43,508 nt of DNA, taken from assembly GCA_039028935.1 (NCBI GenBank), contig JBCCHD010000032.1:1-43508 (forward strand), in the 5' to 3' direction. Made by a program: the position numbers and the translations under genes. The DNA comes from Pseudomonadota bacterium (lineage in GTDB: Bacteria > Pseudomonadota > Gammaproteobacteria > Steroidobacterales > SZUA-146). Numbering within the stretch: the stretch's first letter is position 1; the number at the start of each line of letters is the position of its first letter. Positions 24,067 through 32,702 of this stretch are shown here, in pieces. A model generated the notes under the pieces. It was not told the origin of the DNA and did no database searches. It was given only the letters and a program-made list of their open reading frames with translations.

Positions 24067-25176
24067 TTAGCTTCCTCGATCAAATCCATAACGCTTTGCA
24101 AGTCCTAAGACTAAAGAACCCTCAAAGCTATCGGGGTTTTTCGTGTGAACGCCTTGCACGTAATCAAAGCCCCACAACTCAAACGTCTCATTACCCCGAA
24201 CTTCTGTAATCGAAACAATCACGCGTCCGACGTTTGGAACCTTCTCAGCTTGAATTAGCAAATGCAAGTTGCTTCTAACCTGCGATTCAACATAAGAAAC
24301 CTCGAGTCCTGTAGCGCCTAGAAAGTTTTGCAAACGCAGTAACGCATCGAAGCAACTGTTTGCGTGAAGCGTCGAGGCACAACCGTTATGTCCAGTGTTG
24401 ATCGCTTGTAAAAAAGCAGACGCCGCGTTCATGTCTCGAATCTCACCGACAATAATCCGATCAGGATTTTGTCTCAGCGCAGTCTTGATGAATGCGGGCA
24501 TCGACGTGTCCTGGGCATCGCCCTCGTCTTTCTTCCGATTGGCAGAAACTAACTGCACACAGTTAGGCACGCCGATTTTCAATTCCTCGGTATCTTCGAC
24601 GGTCACTACGCGCTCTTCTTCTGGAATGAAGCTGCTTAACACGTTAAGCAGCGTCGTCTTACCGGAGCCGGTTGAGCCGGATACCAAAATGTTCGAGCGA
24701 ACTTTTACGGCGAGTTTTAGAAACTCGAACATCTCGTCAGTAAACGAGCCGCCCTGTCGAAGATCGCTCGCAGTCAGAACGCTTTTCGGGAAAATGCGTA
24801 TGCTCAATGAGCTTCCGCCTGCCGACCAAGGCTTGAGAACACCGCAAACCCTCGACCCATCTGGAAGCCGTGCATCAACAATCGGGTGATTGAGCGGATC
24901 GCTCGATTGACCCGTGTTAGTCGCGATCATATGAATCAGCGTTTGCACGGCTTCTTCATTTTTGAAGGTCGCATCGACCTTCTCTATCTGCCCTCGCCGC
25001 TCGATGTAGATCTGGTCGAATGAGTTGACCATGATTTCTGTCACCTGCGGGTCAGAGAAATATTCAAAGACCGGCGCCAGATACATTTCGACCAGCGACG
25101 CGGACGATGTGCTCATAACGTCGGTTTCACCGCCGATATGCTCGATGTCCTTCGGATTGAATTTGTCGTTGCTCAT
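24067..25176 (-). CDS. virB11: VirB11-family T4SS ATPase
   Basis: A 369-aa hexameric traffic ATPase. Walker A is GSTGSGKTT (167-175), the Asp box VEDTEE (194-199), Walker B IIVGEIRD (241-248) and the His box TGHNGCASTLHANS (261-274). It is complete and of normal length. Unlike most VirB/Trb operons it lies upstream of the main operon promoter, coupled (ATGA) to the relaxase candidate, so it is expressed with DNA processing genes. Confidence 0.96.
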   Translation of the reverse strand: MSNDKFNPKDIEHIGGETDVMSTSSASLVEMYLAPVFEYFSDPQVTEIMVNSFDQIYIERRGQIEKVDATFKNEEAVQTLIHMIATNTGQSSDPLNHPIVDARLPDGSRVCGVLKPWSAGGSSLSIRIFPKSVLTASDLRQGGSFTDEMFEFLKLAVKVRSNILVSGSTGSGKTTLLNVLSSFIPEEERVVTVEDTEELKIGVPNCVQLVSANRKKDEGDAQDTSMPAFIKTALRQNPDRIIVGEIRDMNAASAFLQAINTGHNGCASTLHANSCFDALLRLQNFLGATGLEVSYVESQVRSNLHLLIQAEKVPNVGRVIVSITEVRGNETFELWGFDYVQGVHTKNPDSFEGSLVLGLAKRYGFDRGS

Positions 25177-25916
25177 GGGTTTAGCGCCTCAAGGTAGTCA
25201 AAGCGGAACCGCGAGCGGATAGCTTCGCTATCCGCCTTCGCCATGACCTGGCTATCGCCATCCATCTGCGCGCGAATCTTTCCGTACTTATCGCGAAAGT
25301 GTACGGGCCATTGGGGTTGATCGAAGCGACGCTTATACCCATCACAGAGGGATTGCGTCGGAAAGACGTATAAGACGCGCTCGTAGAGCTGCGCCTTCAT
25401 GTTCTCGATGTGATCCATGAAGCCGAGATAAATCCGACTACGGCTTTTCTGAGTGAGTTCGACTTCCAGTGCCAGTACGTCCTGATCGTCCGTCACAAGC
25501 GCGTCAGGCCGTTTCTGCTGTTCGATAGTGGTAATCATGCGTTCCGACTGGAAGTCGAACGGAAGCGCGATCCCTGCCCCCTTGATGTCGATAATGGCTC
25601 GCTGAACGCTCAAGGTGTGGACGGTCGTGGAATTCACGACGCGCGATGGCGTGGCGTGATAACGCTCTGCCTTCTCAGACAATCGAGCCGCGTATTGCTT
25701 GCCTTGGAAGTTCAGCATCCAAAGTTGCTCTTTGAGCAACGGATGCCGGACGATTTCAAACAGGCCGGATTTCTTTAACGATAGGAAAAAGCTGTTCTGA
25801 TTTTTACTGTTGATGCCAAGGGCACCACACAAAATGCTGCGGGTCGCCACATGAAATTCGAGCATCCAGTGAATGACAAAATCACGCTTTTCGTCGAATC
25901 GTGCTCGCTTATTCAT
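25173..25916 (-). CDS. Replication-relaxation protein, candidate MOBC-type relaxase
   Basis: A 247-aa protein with an N-terminal winged helix (about 10-60) and a C-terminal restriction-endonuclease-like region: RPDALVTDDQDVLALEVELTQKSRSRI gives Asp, Glu-x-Glu and a downstream Lys in PD-(D/E)xK order. This matches the replication-relaxation family that includes CloDF13 MobC, a relaxase without the usual HUH Tyr. No HUH relaxase is encoded elsewhere in the window, and the gene sits beside the hairpin-rich region opposite the coupling protein, all fitting a MOBC system. ATG 25916 has GGGCGGGG upstream. Coupled to virB11 by ATGA. Confidence 0.75.
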   Translation of the reverse strand: MNKRARFDEKRDFVIHWMLEFHVATRSILCGALGINSKNQNSFFLSLKKSGLFEIVRHPLLKEQLWMLNFQGKQYAARLSEKAERYHATPSRVVNSTTVHTLSVQRAIIDIKGAGIALPFDFQSERMITTIEQQKRPDALVTDDQDVLALEVELTQKSRSRIYLGFMDHIENMKAQLYERVLYVFPTQSLCDGYKRRFDQPQWPVHFRDKYGKIRAQMDGDSQVMAKADSEAIRSRFRFDYLEALNP

Positions 25917-25943
25917 GCCGCCCCGCCCATCCAAAATTGACCA

Positions 25944-26083
25944 GTTGTAGAACTACAACTTGGGTCAATTGAAGCGCCGTAGGCGCGAATTTTTTCGGCG
26001 GTTGTAGAACTACAACGCGAGCGTGGAACATTCCTGAAAATCCAAATTCGTGAAACATGAGCGGCCAGTTGTAGTTCTACAAC
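25944..26083. repeat. Three 16-bp operators beside the relaxase gene
   Basis: GTTGTAGAACTACAAC occurs at 25944-25959 and 26001-26016, and its complement form GTTGTAGTTCTACAAC at 26068-26083. The first lies 28 bp upstream of the relaxase start and is embedded in a larger palindrome (TTGACC at 25937 with GGTCAA at 25963). Spacing between copies is 57 and 67 bp, so no strict phasing. Confidence 0.85.
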
Positions 26084-26087
26084 CGCA

Positions 26088-26690
26088 GCCCGAACGATTG
26101 TTCGGGCGCCCGCTTGTGTGCTTTCGATGAACCCCGATTCAGCAAAATGCCGAGTCCATTTTGCAGGGTTCATGCTCTGCTGAAAAATCCGCGAAGCGAG
26201 ATTTTTGCACGCGGCGTCGAGACCACTTTGGGGCGGTAGACAGCTACGACGAGCCGCGCGTGAGCACGTCCAGTGCGAGCGAAAGGAGCCGCGTCCAGCG
26301 GCGGGGCCAATCCTCAAATTGGCCCTCTCGGGCAAGATCGAGCGGCTTCGCCGCCGAAGGAAATGGAGTCGCCCCAGCGACGGAATGACCGGTCTTGTCT
26401 GCGCCTCCTGGCGCAGATGCGAGGCCCTAGCCGAGCACCCAGGAGTACGTGAGCGCCCTAGCGCGAACGAGTGATCGGAGGCCCCCCGGCCGGAGAGAGC
26501 GGTGCTCCGCACCCGCGTCAGATGGGAGCGCCAGCGAGCAGCCTGACCACCCGTTTTGAGGGTCGACCGTCCAGGGAGATCGCGAAGCGACAAGGCGCAA
26601 AAACCAAGGAGGAACGACGCGGTGCGCCGCAGCCCGCAAAGCGGGTGGTCAGGGTGCGAGCATCCCTGACGCGGGTGCGGGTGAATTTTT
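26088..26690. other. Hairpin-dense non-coding region (oriT or structured RNA?)
   Basis: Hairpins follow one another: GCCCGAAC/GTTCGGGC (26088-26107); ATGAACCC/GGGTTCAT enclosing GCAAAAT/ATTTTGC (26127-26173); AAAAATC/GATTTTT (about 26184-26206); GGCCAAT/ATTGGCC (about 26307-26326); TCTGCGCC/GGCGCAGA (about 26397-26416). A nested pair of long-range repeats, 13 bp (26509-26521 with 26666-26678) outside 12 bp (26542-26553 with 26642-26653), closes before ATTTTTCG. A 317-codon frame across it has no family signature and is Arg/Ser-rich, so it is rejected as a gene. Confidence 0.65.
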
Positions 26691-26860
26691 CGTGAGTGAG
26701 GCGTCCAGCCGAGGGGTAGAAAAAGAGGGTATGCCAGGAGCCCTAGCGACGGAAATACCCTTGAGACGTAGTGGCGTCCAGCAAACGCAGTCTCTTGAAA
26801 CGATATTTTTCGCGCCGAAAAATTCGTTTGTGAGCATTGTCGATAAGGCAATGTGAATGC

Positions 26861-26940
26861 TTTCATATGGCAGATTATATGGGAGATCGCATAGCAGTTT
26901 CAATGCAAACCCAAAAAGGCATATAATCTCCCATATGAAA
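26861..26940. repeat. 21-bp inverted repeat, candidate oriT or operator
   Basis: Bases 26861-26881 and 26920-26940 are inverted copies differing at one position, separated by 38 nt. They contain CATATGG and AGATTATATG blocks and are AT-rich compared with the flanking GC-rich DNA. Just upstream is a perfect ATTTTTCG/CGAAAAAT hairpin (about 26803-26821). Position between relaxase and coupling protein fits an origin of transfer. Confidence 0.6.
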
Positions 26941-26957
26941 TGCCATGTCGTTGAGCA

Positions 26958-27043
26958 GTTGTAGAACTACAACCGCCCTGCTCTACGACAAAGTTGTAGA
27001 ACTACAACCGAGGCCAAACCTCGGAAAGTTGTAGAACTACAAC
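26958..27043. repeat. Three 16-bp operators before the coupling-protein gene
   Basis: GTTGTAGAACTACAAC occurs at 26958-26973, 26993-27008 and 27028-27043, with a regular 35-bp period. They lie 85-170 bp upstream of ATG 27128 and probably control the coupling-protein promoter. The regular spacing differs from the relaxase-side triplet. Confidence 0.88.
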
Positions 27044-27127
27044 CGCGAGCGGAGACGATATCAGCGCTGAGGTAGAACGCAAAATGAGGCTTGAACAACG
27101 GGTAAACGAGAAGGAGGATAGCTAGGT

Positions 27128-29065
27128 ATGCAAGAGCTAGCTTTGCAATTTCTGGACTGGTTTTATGACTGGGTAAACCCGTGGTACTACCTCTGCGTCG
27201 CGCTGATTTTTTTCGGCTTCGCGTTGCTTGGCACACGCCCATTTGTCGTGAACCAACTCGACAAATATTCCCTCGGCGAATTGATCGTGATCCGAATTCG
27301 GCAGGTGTGTGGCTATGGCGCAATCTTCATATTTTTCATACTGCCAGCTTTCGTGTTCTACGTTGGGTGGGCCATCACCCAAGAACCGACTGCGCTGTAT
27401 CTCGAAAAATTTGCGCGTTTCATGTGGAACGAATATCTCGATATTTGGACACTGCCGATCATTGGTTGGCTCGCCGGATTTCTGTTGTCGCTGCTTCACG
27501 CACGCGTAATTGTTCCACGCTGGTCATCGCTGAAAAGGCGATGGTCCGTGAAACAATCCGGCGACGAGCTGAGTGATATTCGTGCCATGAAGGGCAAGAT
27601 TGAGACCAACCAATACGACCCGACGAAGCACTACAAGAAGGGGCATATTTTTTACGGATTGGATAAATCCGGAAAACCAATTTACGACACGGACGAAGAT
27701 TGGCGCGAGCGACATCAACGGTATGTCGGGCCGACACAAGTCGGTAAGGGTATCGAGTTCGGGGTGCAATTAGACCAGGCGATTCGCAAGGGATATTGCG
27801 TGATTTTTGTGGACCCCAAACCGGATAAACACGCTCGAGCGATCATGGCAAAAGCCTGTGAAGCGACAGGGCGTAGGTTAGTCACTTTGGATTTGCGCGA
27901 CGCGGGCAAAGGCAAATACGCGCCATTCGCCGGAGGCGATGCGCGAGACCGTAGGGCACGACTGCTGCATGTGATCGGTCTCGCCGACACCGGCGGTGAC
28001 GCGGATTACTACAAAGCGAATGAGCGTGAGGTCATCGACGCTTTGTTCGGTAAATGGGATGGCACAGTAGGCCATCTACGCAAGCTGCTCAACGATCCTA
28101 AAGTGCGTGATTCGGTGAGCCGAAGCCGTAGTTACATCAACGAGATTATGGCGATTTCGACGTTCCAGACGACGCCAGCGCGTCCTGGCTTCTCGGTTGA
28201 ACGTAGCTTGCTTGAGGACGCGGTTGTTTACATTCGCGGCGACCTGGACGACACCGTTGTTAACAGCATCACGACCAGTCTGCTCATGGAGATTGTGCAA
28301 GAGCTGAAGCGGCTGCACACGCAACGCAAGACGCATTGCTTCGTAGCGATCGATGAGGTTGCGTTCTTGATCTCTGAGAAAGTCGCAGACGCACTAGCGA
28401 CGATTGCGGGATTCAACGCAAACATGGCGCTTGCTTATCAATCCGAAGGGGATCTGTTGAACCTCAAGGACAAAACGATGAACGCGCGAGCGATTTCGCA
28501 GCGCGTGAAAGTCAATTGCAAGACCTCGCTGTATTACATGGCGAAGGATGCGGAAACCGCAGAAGTGATGGCCGAAGAATCCGGCACCATTCAAAAGTCC
28601 GTCACGTTCAGTCAAGGCGTCGATGTGGGTCGCCACCAGGAAGAAACGTGGGAGAACAAACGCTCAGTACGCAAGGCCGAAGAAAACCTAATCACGCCGA
28701 ATGAGGCGATGATGTTGCCGAAGCAAGTAGGGATTCTGTATCGGCCGAACGAACTGGCAACCCACGTGTTCACGTCCTGGGTCAGCGTCGATCTGGATCG
28801 ATACGGCGAACAGGCTTCGCCGGTGCCGCAAAAGGACGCCTCAGACGGAGCAGGGCGCGCGGAGAGCGATTTGAAGGACGAGAGCGAGCCGGTAGAGGCA
28901 GAAACCGCCTCAGACGCGCATACAGAGGCAGCAGAGGATACAGACGAGCCTATGGACCTTGGCGACGGCTTAGACCTGCCAACAGGCCACAGGCGCAAAC
29001 ACGCGCCTTCTGCGCCTCGAACGAAGTCGATTGATATTGATGATTTTGGACCGAAAGGATCGTAG
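27128..29065 (+). CDS. virD4: VirD4/TraG-family type IV coupling protein
   Basis: A 645-aa inner-membrane ATPase that brings the relaxosome to the secretion channel. Three to four N-terminal spans (about 18-36, 62-86, 105-123) precede the motor domain. Walker A is GPTQVGKG (201-208), followed by the VIFVDPKPDKH strand, and Walker B is HCFVAIDEVAF (403-413). The last 85 residues are acidic and low-complexity (Glu/Asp/Ala), a likely substrate-recruiting tail. AAGGAGG lies upstream of ATG 27128. Divergent from the relaxase, as MobB/MobC-like pairs need a dedicated coupling protein. Confidence 0.93.
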   Translation: MQELALQFLDWFYDWVNPWYYLCVALIFFGFALLGTRPFVVNQLDKYSLGELIVIRIRQVCGYGAIFIFFILPAFVFYVGWAITQEPTALYLEKFARFMWNEYLDIWTLPIIGWLAGFLLSLLHARVIVPRWSSLKRRWSVKQSGDELSDIRAMKGKIETNQYDPTKHYKKGHIFYGLDKSGKPIYDTDEDWRERHQRYVGPTQVGKGIEFGVQLDQAIRKGYCVIFVDPKPDKHARAIMAKACEATGRRLVTLDLRDAGKGKYAPFAGGDARDRRARLLHVIGLADTGGDADYYKANEREVIDALFGKWDGTVGHLRKLLNDPKVRDSVSRSRSYINEIMAISTFQTTPARPGFSVERSLLEDAVVYIRGDLDDTVVNSITTSLLMEIVQELKRLHTQRKTHCFVAIDEVAFLISEKVADALATIAGFNANMALAYQSEGDLLNLKDKTMNARAISQRVKVNCKTSLYYMAKDAETAEVMAEESGTIQKSVTFSQGVDVGRHQEETWENKRSVRKAEENLITPNEAMMLPKQVGILYRPNELATHVFTSWVSVDLDRYGEQASPVPQKDASDGAGRAESDLKDESEPVEAETASDAHTEAAEDTDEPMDLGDGLDLPTGHRRKHAPSAPRTKSIDIDDFGPKGS

Positions 29066-29190
29066 ATGCGCCCACTGCCATCCGTGGCTTGAGGCGATTA
29101 GGGAAGCCTCGAATCAAGAGGTTTCAATACGGTACTGTCGCGACGAATGAAATTGTCGCACCCATTTTGAAAATATTTTTCACAAGCGCC

Positions 29191-29206
29191 GTTGTAGTTC
29201 TACAAC
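29191..29206. repeat. 16-bp operator, copy 7
   Basis: GTTGTAGTTCTACAAC lies between the coupling-protein stop and the bidirectional terminator. No promoter is evident next to it, so this copy may serve partition or looping rather than repression. Confidence 0.8.
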
Positions 29207-29227
29207 TGGCGGTAAAACACAGGCAAA

Positions 29228-29253
29228 AAAAAGGAACCCGAAGGTTCCTTTTT
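29228..29253. terminator. Bidirectional intrinsic terminator
   Basis: AAAAAGGAACC and GGTTCCTTTTT pair around a CGAA loop, with A- and T-runs on both sides. It separates the convergent coupling-protein and 139-aa genes. Confidence 0.92.
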
Positions 29254-29287
29254 GTGTATTTGCTATGAAAGCAAACAGATGAGCTCG

Positions 29288-29707
29288 CTATGAAGCGGTG
29301 CCATCCATGTCTACGTGGTGTTCGTAGACACTGTTAGCCAGACAGACTCGGTAGTAGTCAAACATGCGTTTAACAAATACCGTGTCAGGCGAATGCGAAA
29401 TTTCGCAATACTTATCTCGCTTACCTTTGTGGTAGTACAAGATGAGCATCGTTTCGCACTTACTCAAAGCCATCACGTAATCTTCTGCTACGAGAGCTTC
29501 TTTAGAATCGATCGGAATCGACGCTTCAGAAGTTCGGCCAAAGCCACGCGTAACCGGACTTGTTTCATATTCACCGTGAAACGGAGAACAATGAAGACGA
29601 AAGCCATTTTCGAGCAAGTAGTTACACTGCTCGCGAAAACCCAATGATTTGCCAAAGCCAACCTTAGGTGACCGACGAAAATCGTCGACGTGTCGTGTGA
29701 GAAGCAT
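29288..29707 (-). CDS. Hypothetical protein, 139 aa
   Basis: A soluble, His/Tyr/Cys-rich protein (HCSPFHGEYE, YYHKGKRDKYCEISHSPD) with no membrane segment or recognised domain. ATG 29707 has a strong GGAGG site 6 nt upstream; the longer frame to 29749 lacks one. A 12-bp perfect palindrome at 29726-29737 lies in the promoter region. Single gene between a terminator and the par operon. Confidence 0.65.
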   Translation of the reverse strand: MLLTRHVDDFRRSPKVGFGKSLGFREQCNYLLENGFRLHCSPFHGEYETSPVTRGFGRTSEASIPIDSKEALVAEDYVMALSKCETMLILYYHKGKRDKYCEISHSPDTVFVKRMFDYYRVCLANSVYEHHVDMDGTAS

Positions 29708-29725
29708 AAAAGCCTCCTTACAATT

Positions 29726-29737
29726 ATCACATGTGAT
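29726..29737. promoter_or_regulatory. 12-bp palindrome upstream of the 139-aa gene
   Basis: ATCACATGTGAT is a perfect palindrome 19 bp upstream of ATG 29707, placed to act as an operator. Binding protein unknown. Confidence 0.4.
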
Positions 29738-29855
29738 TATTGATGCCACTTTTCAACTAGCCGAGAGTGACGGTTGCTAGTGCTTGCAAATGTAGCAAAA
29801 AACGCTTGATTTTTCACTCGGGATTCGCGTGGGGTAGCGCGAATTGAGATAGGCA

Positions 29856-30104
29856 TCAGTTGATCGAAACGGTTTTTAGAATCTCGATTGCTTTGTCTCT
29901 CACTGCAACGACACGATCAATCGTTGAGACATCAAGATTCGATTTCAGCGCTGCGGCCGCTAGTGAATCGATCTGTAAGAACAGTTCGCGAAGGGTGGCC
30001 TGGTCGATCGGCGATGATTGACTATCGTCAATTTCACGACGCAAATCTGCGAGTGCTGCGCGAGCACTCTGCAAGATTATTTGACCGTGATGTAGCCGTT
30101 CCAA
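29856..30104 (-). CDS. Hypothetical helical protein, last gene of the par operon
   Basis: An 82-aa, almost wholly helical acidic protein beginning with a TTG codon at 30104, 6 nt after the preceding stop. Heptad-like Leu/Ile spacing suggests a coiled coil. No family recognised. A real gene on context and composition; the TTG start is a guess. Confidence 0.5.
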   Translation of the reverse strand: MERLHHGQIILQSARAALADLRREIDDSQSSPIDQATLRELFLQIDSLAAAALKSNLDVSTIDRVVAVRDKAIEILKTVSIN

Positions 30105-30110
30105 ACCAAG

Positions 30111-30650
30111 TTAGTTCGCTTGTTTGGCGAGTGAGAAAACCGATTCAATGATCGATCGTAGGGGCGTGAGCAATTGCTTTGAAAGTTTCGCGTACTGCTT
30201 GTGCTCTATGGCGTTGTGATCTTTCAAACAGACCAGCTTGCCTCGAGCGGCATCGAAGTCTTGAAGGATCTGCAACACGGCAAGGAACATCTTATTGTTC
30301 CAGGTCACGTCGAAACTCAACCCCGAACCTGGCCGTGACGGTAGTCGTTTTTCCGCCGGTAGATCGTTAAACGCTTCTTCAATGGCCGCTACAGTATCGT
30401 CAAACCGTGTTTGGTTTGAACCAATCAGTTTGACTAACTCCTGCAGGGCGTCAGTCGCGGCCGCATCGTCCTGTGCGGACTTGCGATAAAGAATGCCGAT
30501 GATGCTGCCGCATTTGATGAGGTCTTTGTCTCGCAGCCCCGTATTGAAATCGGTGGCACGGCGATCAAAGATCGTCGCCGCCAGCGGGTCATTGAACGTT
30601 ACCGTTCCGTAGACGTGTGCTTTAGTTTTCCGTTTTGGTGGCTGCGTCAT
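30111..30650 (-). CDS. Hypothetical par-operon protein, 179 aa
   Basis: A soluble protein starting MTQPPKRKTKAHVYGTVTFN, with FDRRATDFNTGLRDKDLIKCGSIIG near the start and a helical C-terminal half. It resembles DUF1845-type plasmid proteins sometimes found with parAB; this is a recall-based match and uncertain. ATG 30650 lies inside the end of parB (overlap 29 nt). It probably assists partition or its control. Confidence 0.62.
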   Translation of the reverse strand: MTQPPKRKTKAHVYGTVTFNDPLAATIFDRRATDFNTGLRDKDLIKCGSIIGILYRKSAQDDAAATDALQELVKLIGSNQTRFDDTVAAIEEAFNDLPAEKRLPSRPGSGLSFDVTWNNKMFLAVLQILQDFDAARGKLVCLKDHNAIEHKQYAKLSKQLLTPLRSIIESVFSLAKQAN

Positions 30651-31530
30651 TGGCTGGTTCGTAGCGTTGTCCAGACTCGACCACTTTAAGTAGCTCAACC
30701 ACAACAGCCTTAAAGCCAGTGTCTAGCGCATCATCCGACTCGCAGGGTTCGCGATCAGGATGAAAGAAGGTGATGAGTGCTTGGGCTTCCTCGCGTGTCA
30801 TGGCGAGGTCGGGTGGAAGCGGGGTATTTTTCTTGGTTTTGTTTTTCGGTTTCTTGTCGCCGGCGTTCTTGGCGTCTTTCTGAGCGGCAAGCACTTCACC
30901 AACCGTCGCGTCTCCGGACGCGAGGTTTTCCAATATCGCCGGACGATTGTCTTCATCGATCTTAGCCAGCGAATGCAAACGCGCCGGATCACGCACGGTT
31001 CCAGTTTCCGCAAACTCCTGCACATCGAGGGGCAGTTCTAACAGTCCCAACATGCGGCTTAACCAGGCTTTATCTTTGCCGGTACTCGCCATAATTTCTT
31101 CGCGTGTAATGCCGCCATCGATGCGGCGTTTCAACGCGCGCGCGAGCTCCATCGGAGCGAGGCCAAGCCGTGAGAAGTTTTCGGTGAGCATATCCATCGA
31201 ACGTTGTTTTTCATCGGTGTTCAATCTCAGCAACGCAGGGATCGTTTCTTTCTCGGCCGCGATGGATCCGCGATACCGAACTTCACCGGCGATAATCATG
31301 TACCGACCAGGTACGTGCTCGTAGACTTCAATCGGTCGGCGAACGCCGTTCGCTTTGATGCTCTCAGTCATCGACGCTACGTGCGCTTTTGTTTCTTCGC
31401 TGTCCCAACTGTGTCGATCCTGATCGGGATCGGGGTCGACGTCGGTCAGCAGCAATTCAACGAGTCGGTCAGTTTCTTCTTGCTCGAGGAAATCTGAGAT
31501 ACCCGACATCATTGTGCTTTTGTCATTCAT
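30622..31530 (-). CDS. parB: ParB/KorB-family partition protein
   Basis: A 302-aa centromere-binding protein. The N-terminal ParB/Srx domain (about 50-130) has the VRRPIEVYEHV and GEVRYRGSI (box II-like) stretches and ENFSRLGLAPMELA. The helix-turn-helix is ITREEIMASTGKDKAWLSRMLGLLELP (about 146-172), and a Lys-rich linker leads to a C-terminal dimerisation region. KorB of RK2 is of this type and represses many promoters as well as partitioning. It is coupled to parA by ATGA (31527-31530). It is the best candidate binder of the nine 16-bp operators (inference). Confidence 0.88.
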   Translation of the reverse strand: MNDKSTMMSGISDFLEQEETDRLVELLLTDVDPDPDQDRHSWDSEETKAHVASMTESIKANGVRRPIEVYEHVPGRYMIIAGEVRYRGSIAAEKETIPALLRLNTDEKQRSMDMLTENFSRLGLAPMELARALKRRIDGGITREEIMASTGKDKAWLSRMLGLLELPLDVQEFAETGTVRDPARLHSLAKIDEDNRPAILENLASGDATVGEVLAAQKDAKNAGDKKPKNKTKKNTPLPPDLAMTREEAQALITFFHPDREPCESDDALDTGFKAVVVELLKVVESGQRYEPANDAATKTEN

Positions 31531-32348
31531 GCGTGAGCCTCCGCGACGTCTTCAAACTTGAATCCGGCGCGCCCTAACAACTCGTTAGCGAACGCTTCAA
31601 TTTCATTGCGAGCAACCTGCGATCCGCGGCCGCGAGCATCTTGAACCGATTGACCATCCTCGGCGGCGCCGATGGCGTCACGCAATCCGAACATGCCCAG
31701 GATCATGCCCGGGCCAATGGATTGCAGTTCCTCAAACACAGCGCGTTGCTTCGTGCTGTTCGGTTCTGGCTGACCGGCAGCATTCGTGCGAATGCCTCGA
31801 ATTCGATTCGGCAAAAAACCCTCGAATTTCAGTCCCGCATTGATCGAACCGCGCACGCTCTTAATCAGGTCCATCACTTCCTTAAACGCGCGTACAGAAT
31901 ACTTCTGTAGTTCGATCGGCGAGTAGACGTGGTTGGATGCGCCAAGCGCGGAAGCAAGCACGGTGCTTGTTGATCCTGGGGTATCAATCAACACCAGGTC
32001 GTAGCGATCGGGGAATTGTTCACCGATGCGTTCCTTGAGACACATCATCACTTTCAAATCCTTCGATTCGGACAGACGCGATAAATACGCATCGGCCGGT
32101 AGGATGCTCAGATTATCGCGAATAGGAATCGGAGTAATCGGCCCATCCTCGACCATCAACTGATAGGTCGTGTCGTGATTTTCGATTTCATCGATGTCAT
32201 CGAAAAATGAGACCGTGAGACTCGCCTGTACGTCGGCATCGATCAACAGGGTTCGGAGTCCATGTTCAGCCGCGTAGTGGCCCAACATGGCGATGGTCGT
32301 AGTTTTGCCTACGCCACCCTTGACTGATGCAACGCTGATTACTTTCAT
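31527..32348 (-). CDS. parA: ParA-family partition ATPase
   Basis: A 273-aa P-loop ATPase with the deviant Walker A KGGVGKTTT (10-18), the switch LLIDADVQASLT (39-50) and Walker B LVLIDTPGS (about 119-127). There is no N-terminal helix-turn-helix, so it is a type Ib-like or MinD-like short ParA. It drives plasmid segregation with ParB. A perfect TTGCAATATTGCAA palindrome lies 22 bp upstream of ATG 32348. Confidence 0.94.
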   Translation of the reverse strand: MKVISVASVKGGVGKTTTIAMLGHYAAEHGLRTLLIDADVQASLTVSFFDDIDEIENHDTTYQLMVEDGPITPIPIRDNLSILPADAYLSRLSESKDLKVMMCLKERIGEQFPDRYDLVLIDTPGSTSTVLASALGASNHVYSPIELQKYSVRAFKEVMDLIKSVRGSINAGLKFEGFLPNRIRGIRTNAAGQPEPNSTKQRAVFEELQSIGPGMILGMFGLRDAIGAAEDGQSVQDARGRGSQVARNEIEAFANELLGRAGFKFEDVAEAHA

Positions 32349-32369
32349 AGGATTTGTCTCTCAGGTAGT

Positions 32370-32383
32370 TTGCAATATTGCAA
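32370..32383. promoter_or_regulatory. Palindromic operator before parA
   Basis: TTGCAATATTGCAA is a perfect 14-bp palindrome followed by a half copy (ATATTGCAA to 32399). Related CAATATTG sequences overlap the promoters at 5729-5736 and 32722-32729, suggesting a second regulon. Confidence 0.55.
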
Positions 32384-32406
32384 TATTATCATATTGCAAG
32401 AACGCA

Positions 32407-32664
32407 TCAAGCAAAACTATGATCCAGCTCGACACCGGTCATGCCGGTGGACTCCGCCCAGGTCATTGCTCGGTGCGGATCACGCATCATTCGGATGCCG
32501 CCGCGAAATGTGTGAATCTCGAATTTTTTTCGTGCGCCCTTCGCATGGAGCGCGTACTGGTTGATCGTTGGGTCGTACTCAAGAATGAGTTTGAATTTTT
32601 CGCCGTCCTTGATTCTCTGCTTGAGTTCGCCTTCAAGAATTGTCAGTTCGGATGTTTCAGACAT
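32407..32664 (-). CDS. Hypothetical protein at head of the par operon, 85 aa
   Basis: A small soluble protein: a helical start, a strand pair (FKLILEYDPTINQYALHA) and KKFEIHTFRGG, ending with AMTWAESTGMTGVEL. Such genes precede parA in other plasmids, but no named family is recognised. It may regulate the par operon. GATGAGAG lies before ATG 32664; 58 nt with a palindrome separate it from parA. Confidence 0.65.
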   Translation of the reverse strand: MSETSELTILEGELKQRIKDGEKFKLILEYDPTINQYALHAKGARKKFEIHTFRGGIRMMRDPHRAMTWAESTGMTGVELDHSFA

Positions 32665-32702
32665 GGACTCTCATCTAGTCATTGGTTAGTCGGAAGGTTC
32701 TC

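Noticed and set aside
25913-26866. 317-codon minus-strand frame across the intergenic region
   Set aside because: Product is Arg/Ser/Pro-rich with no domain, runs over three operators and many hairpins, and overlaps the relaxase start.
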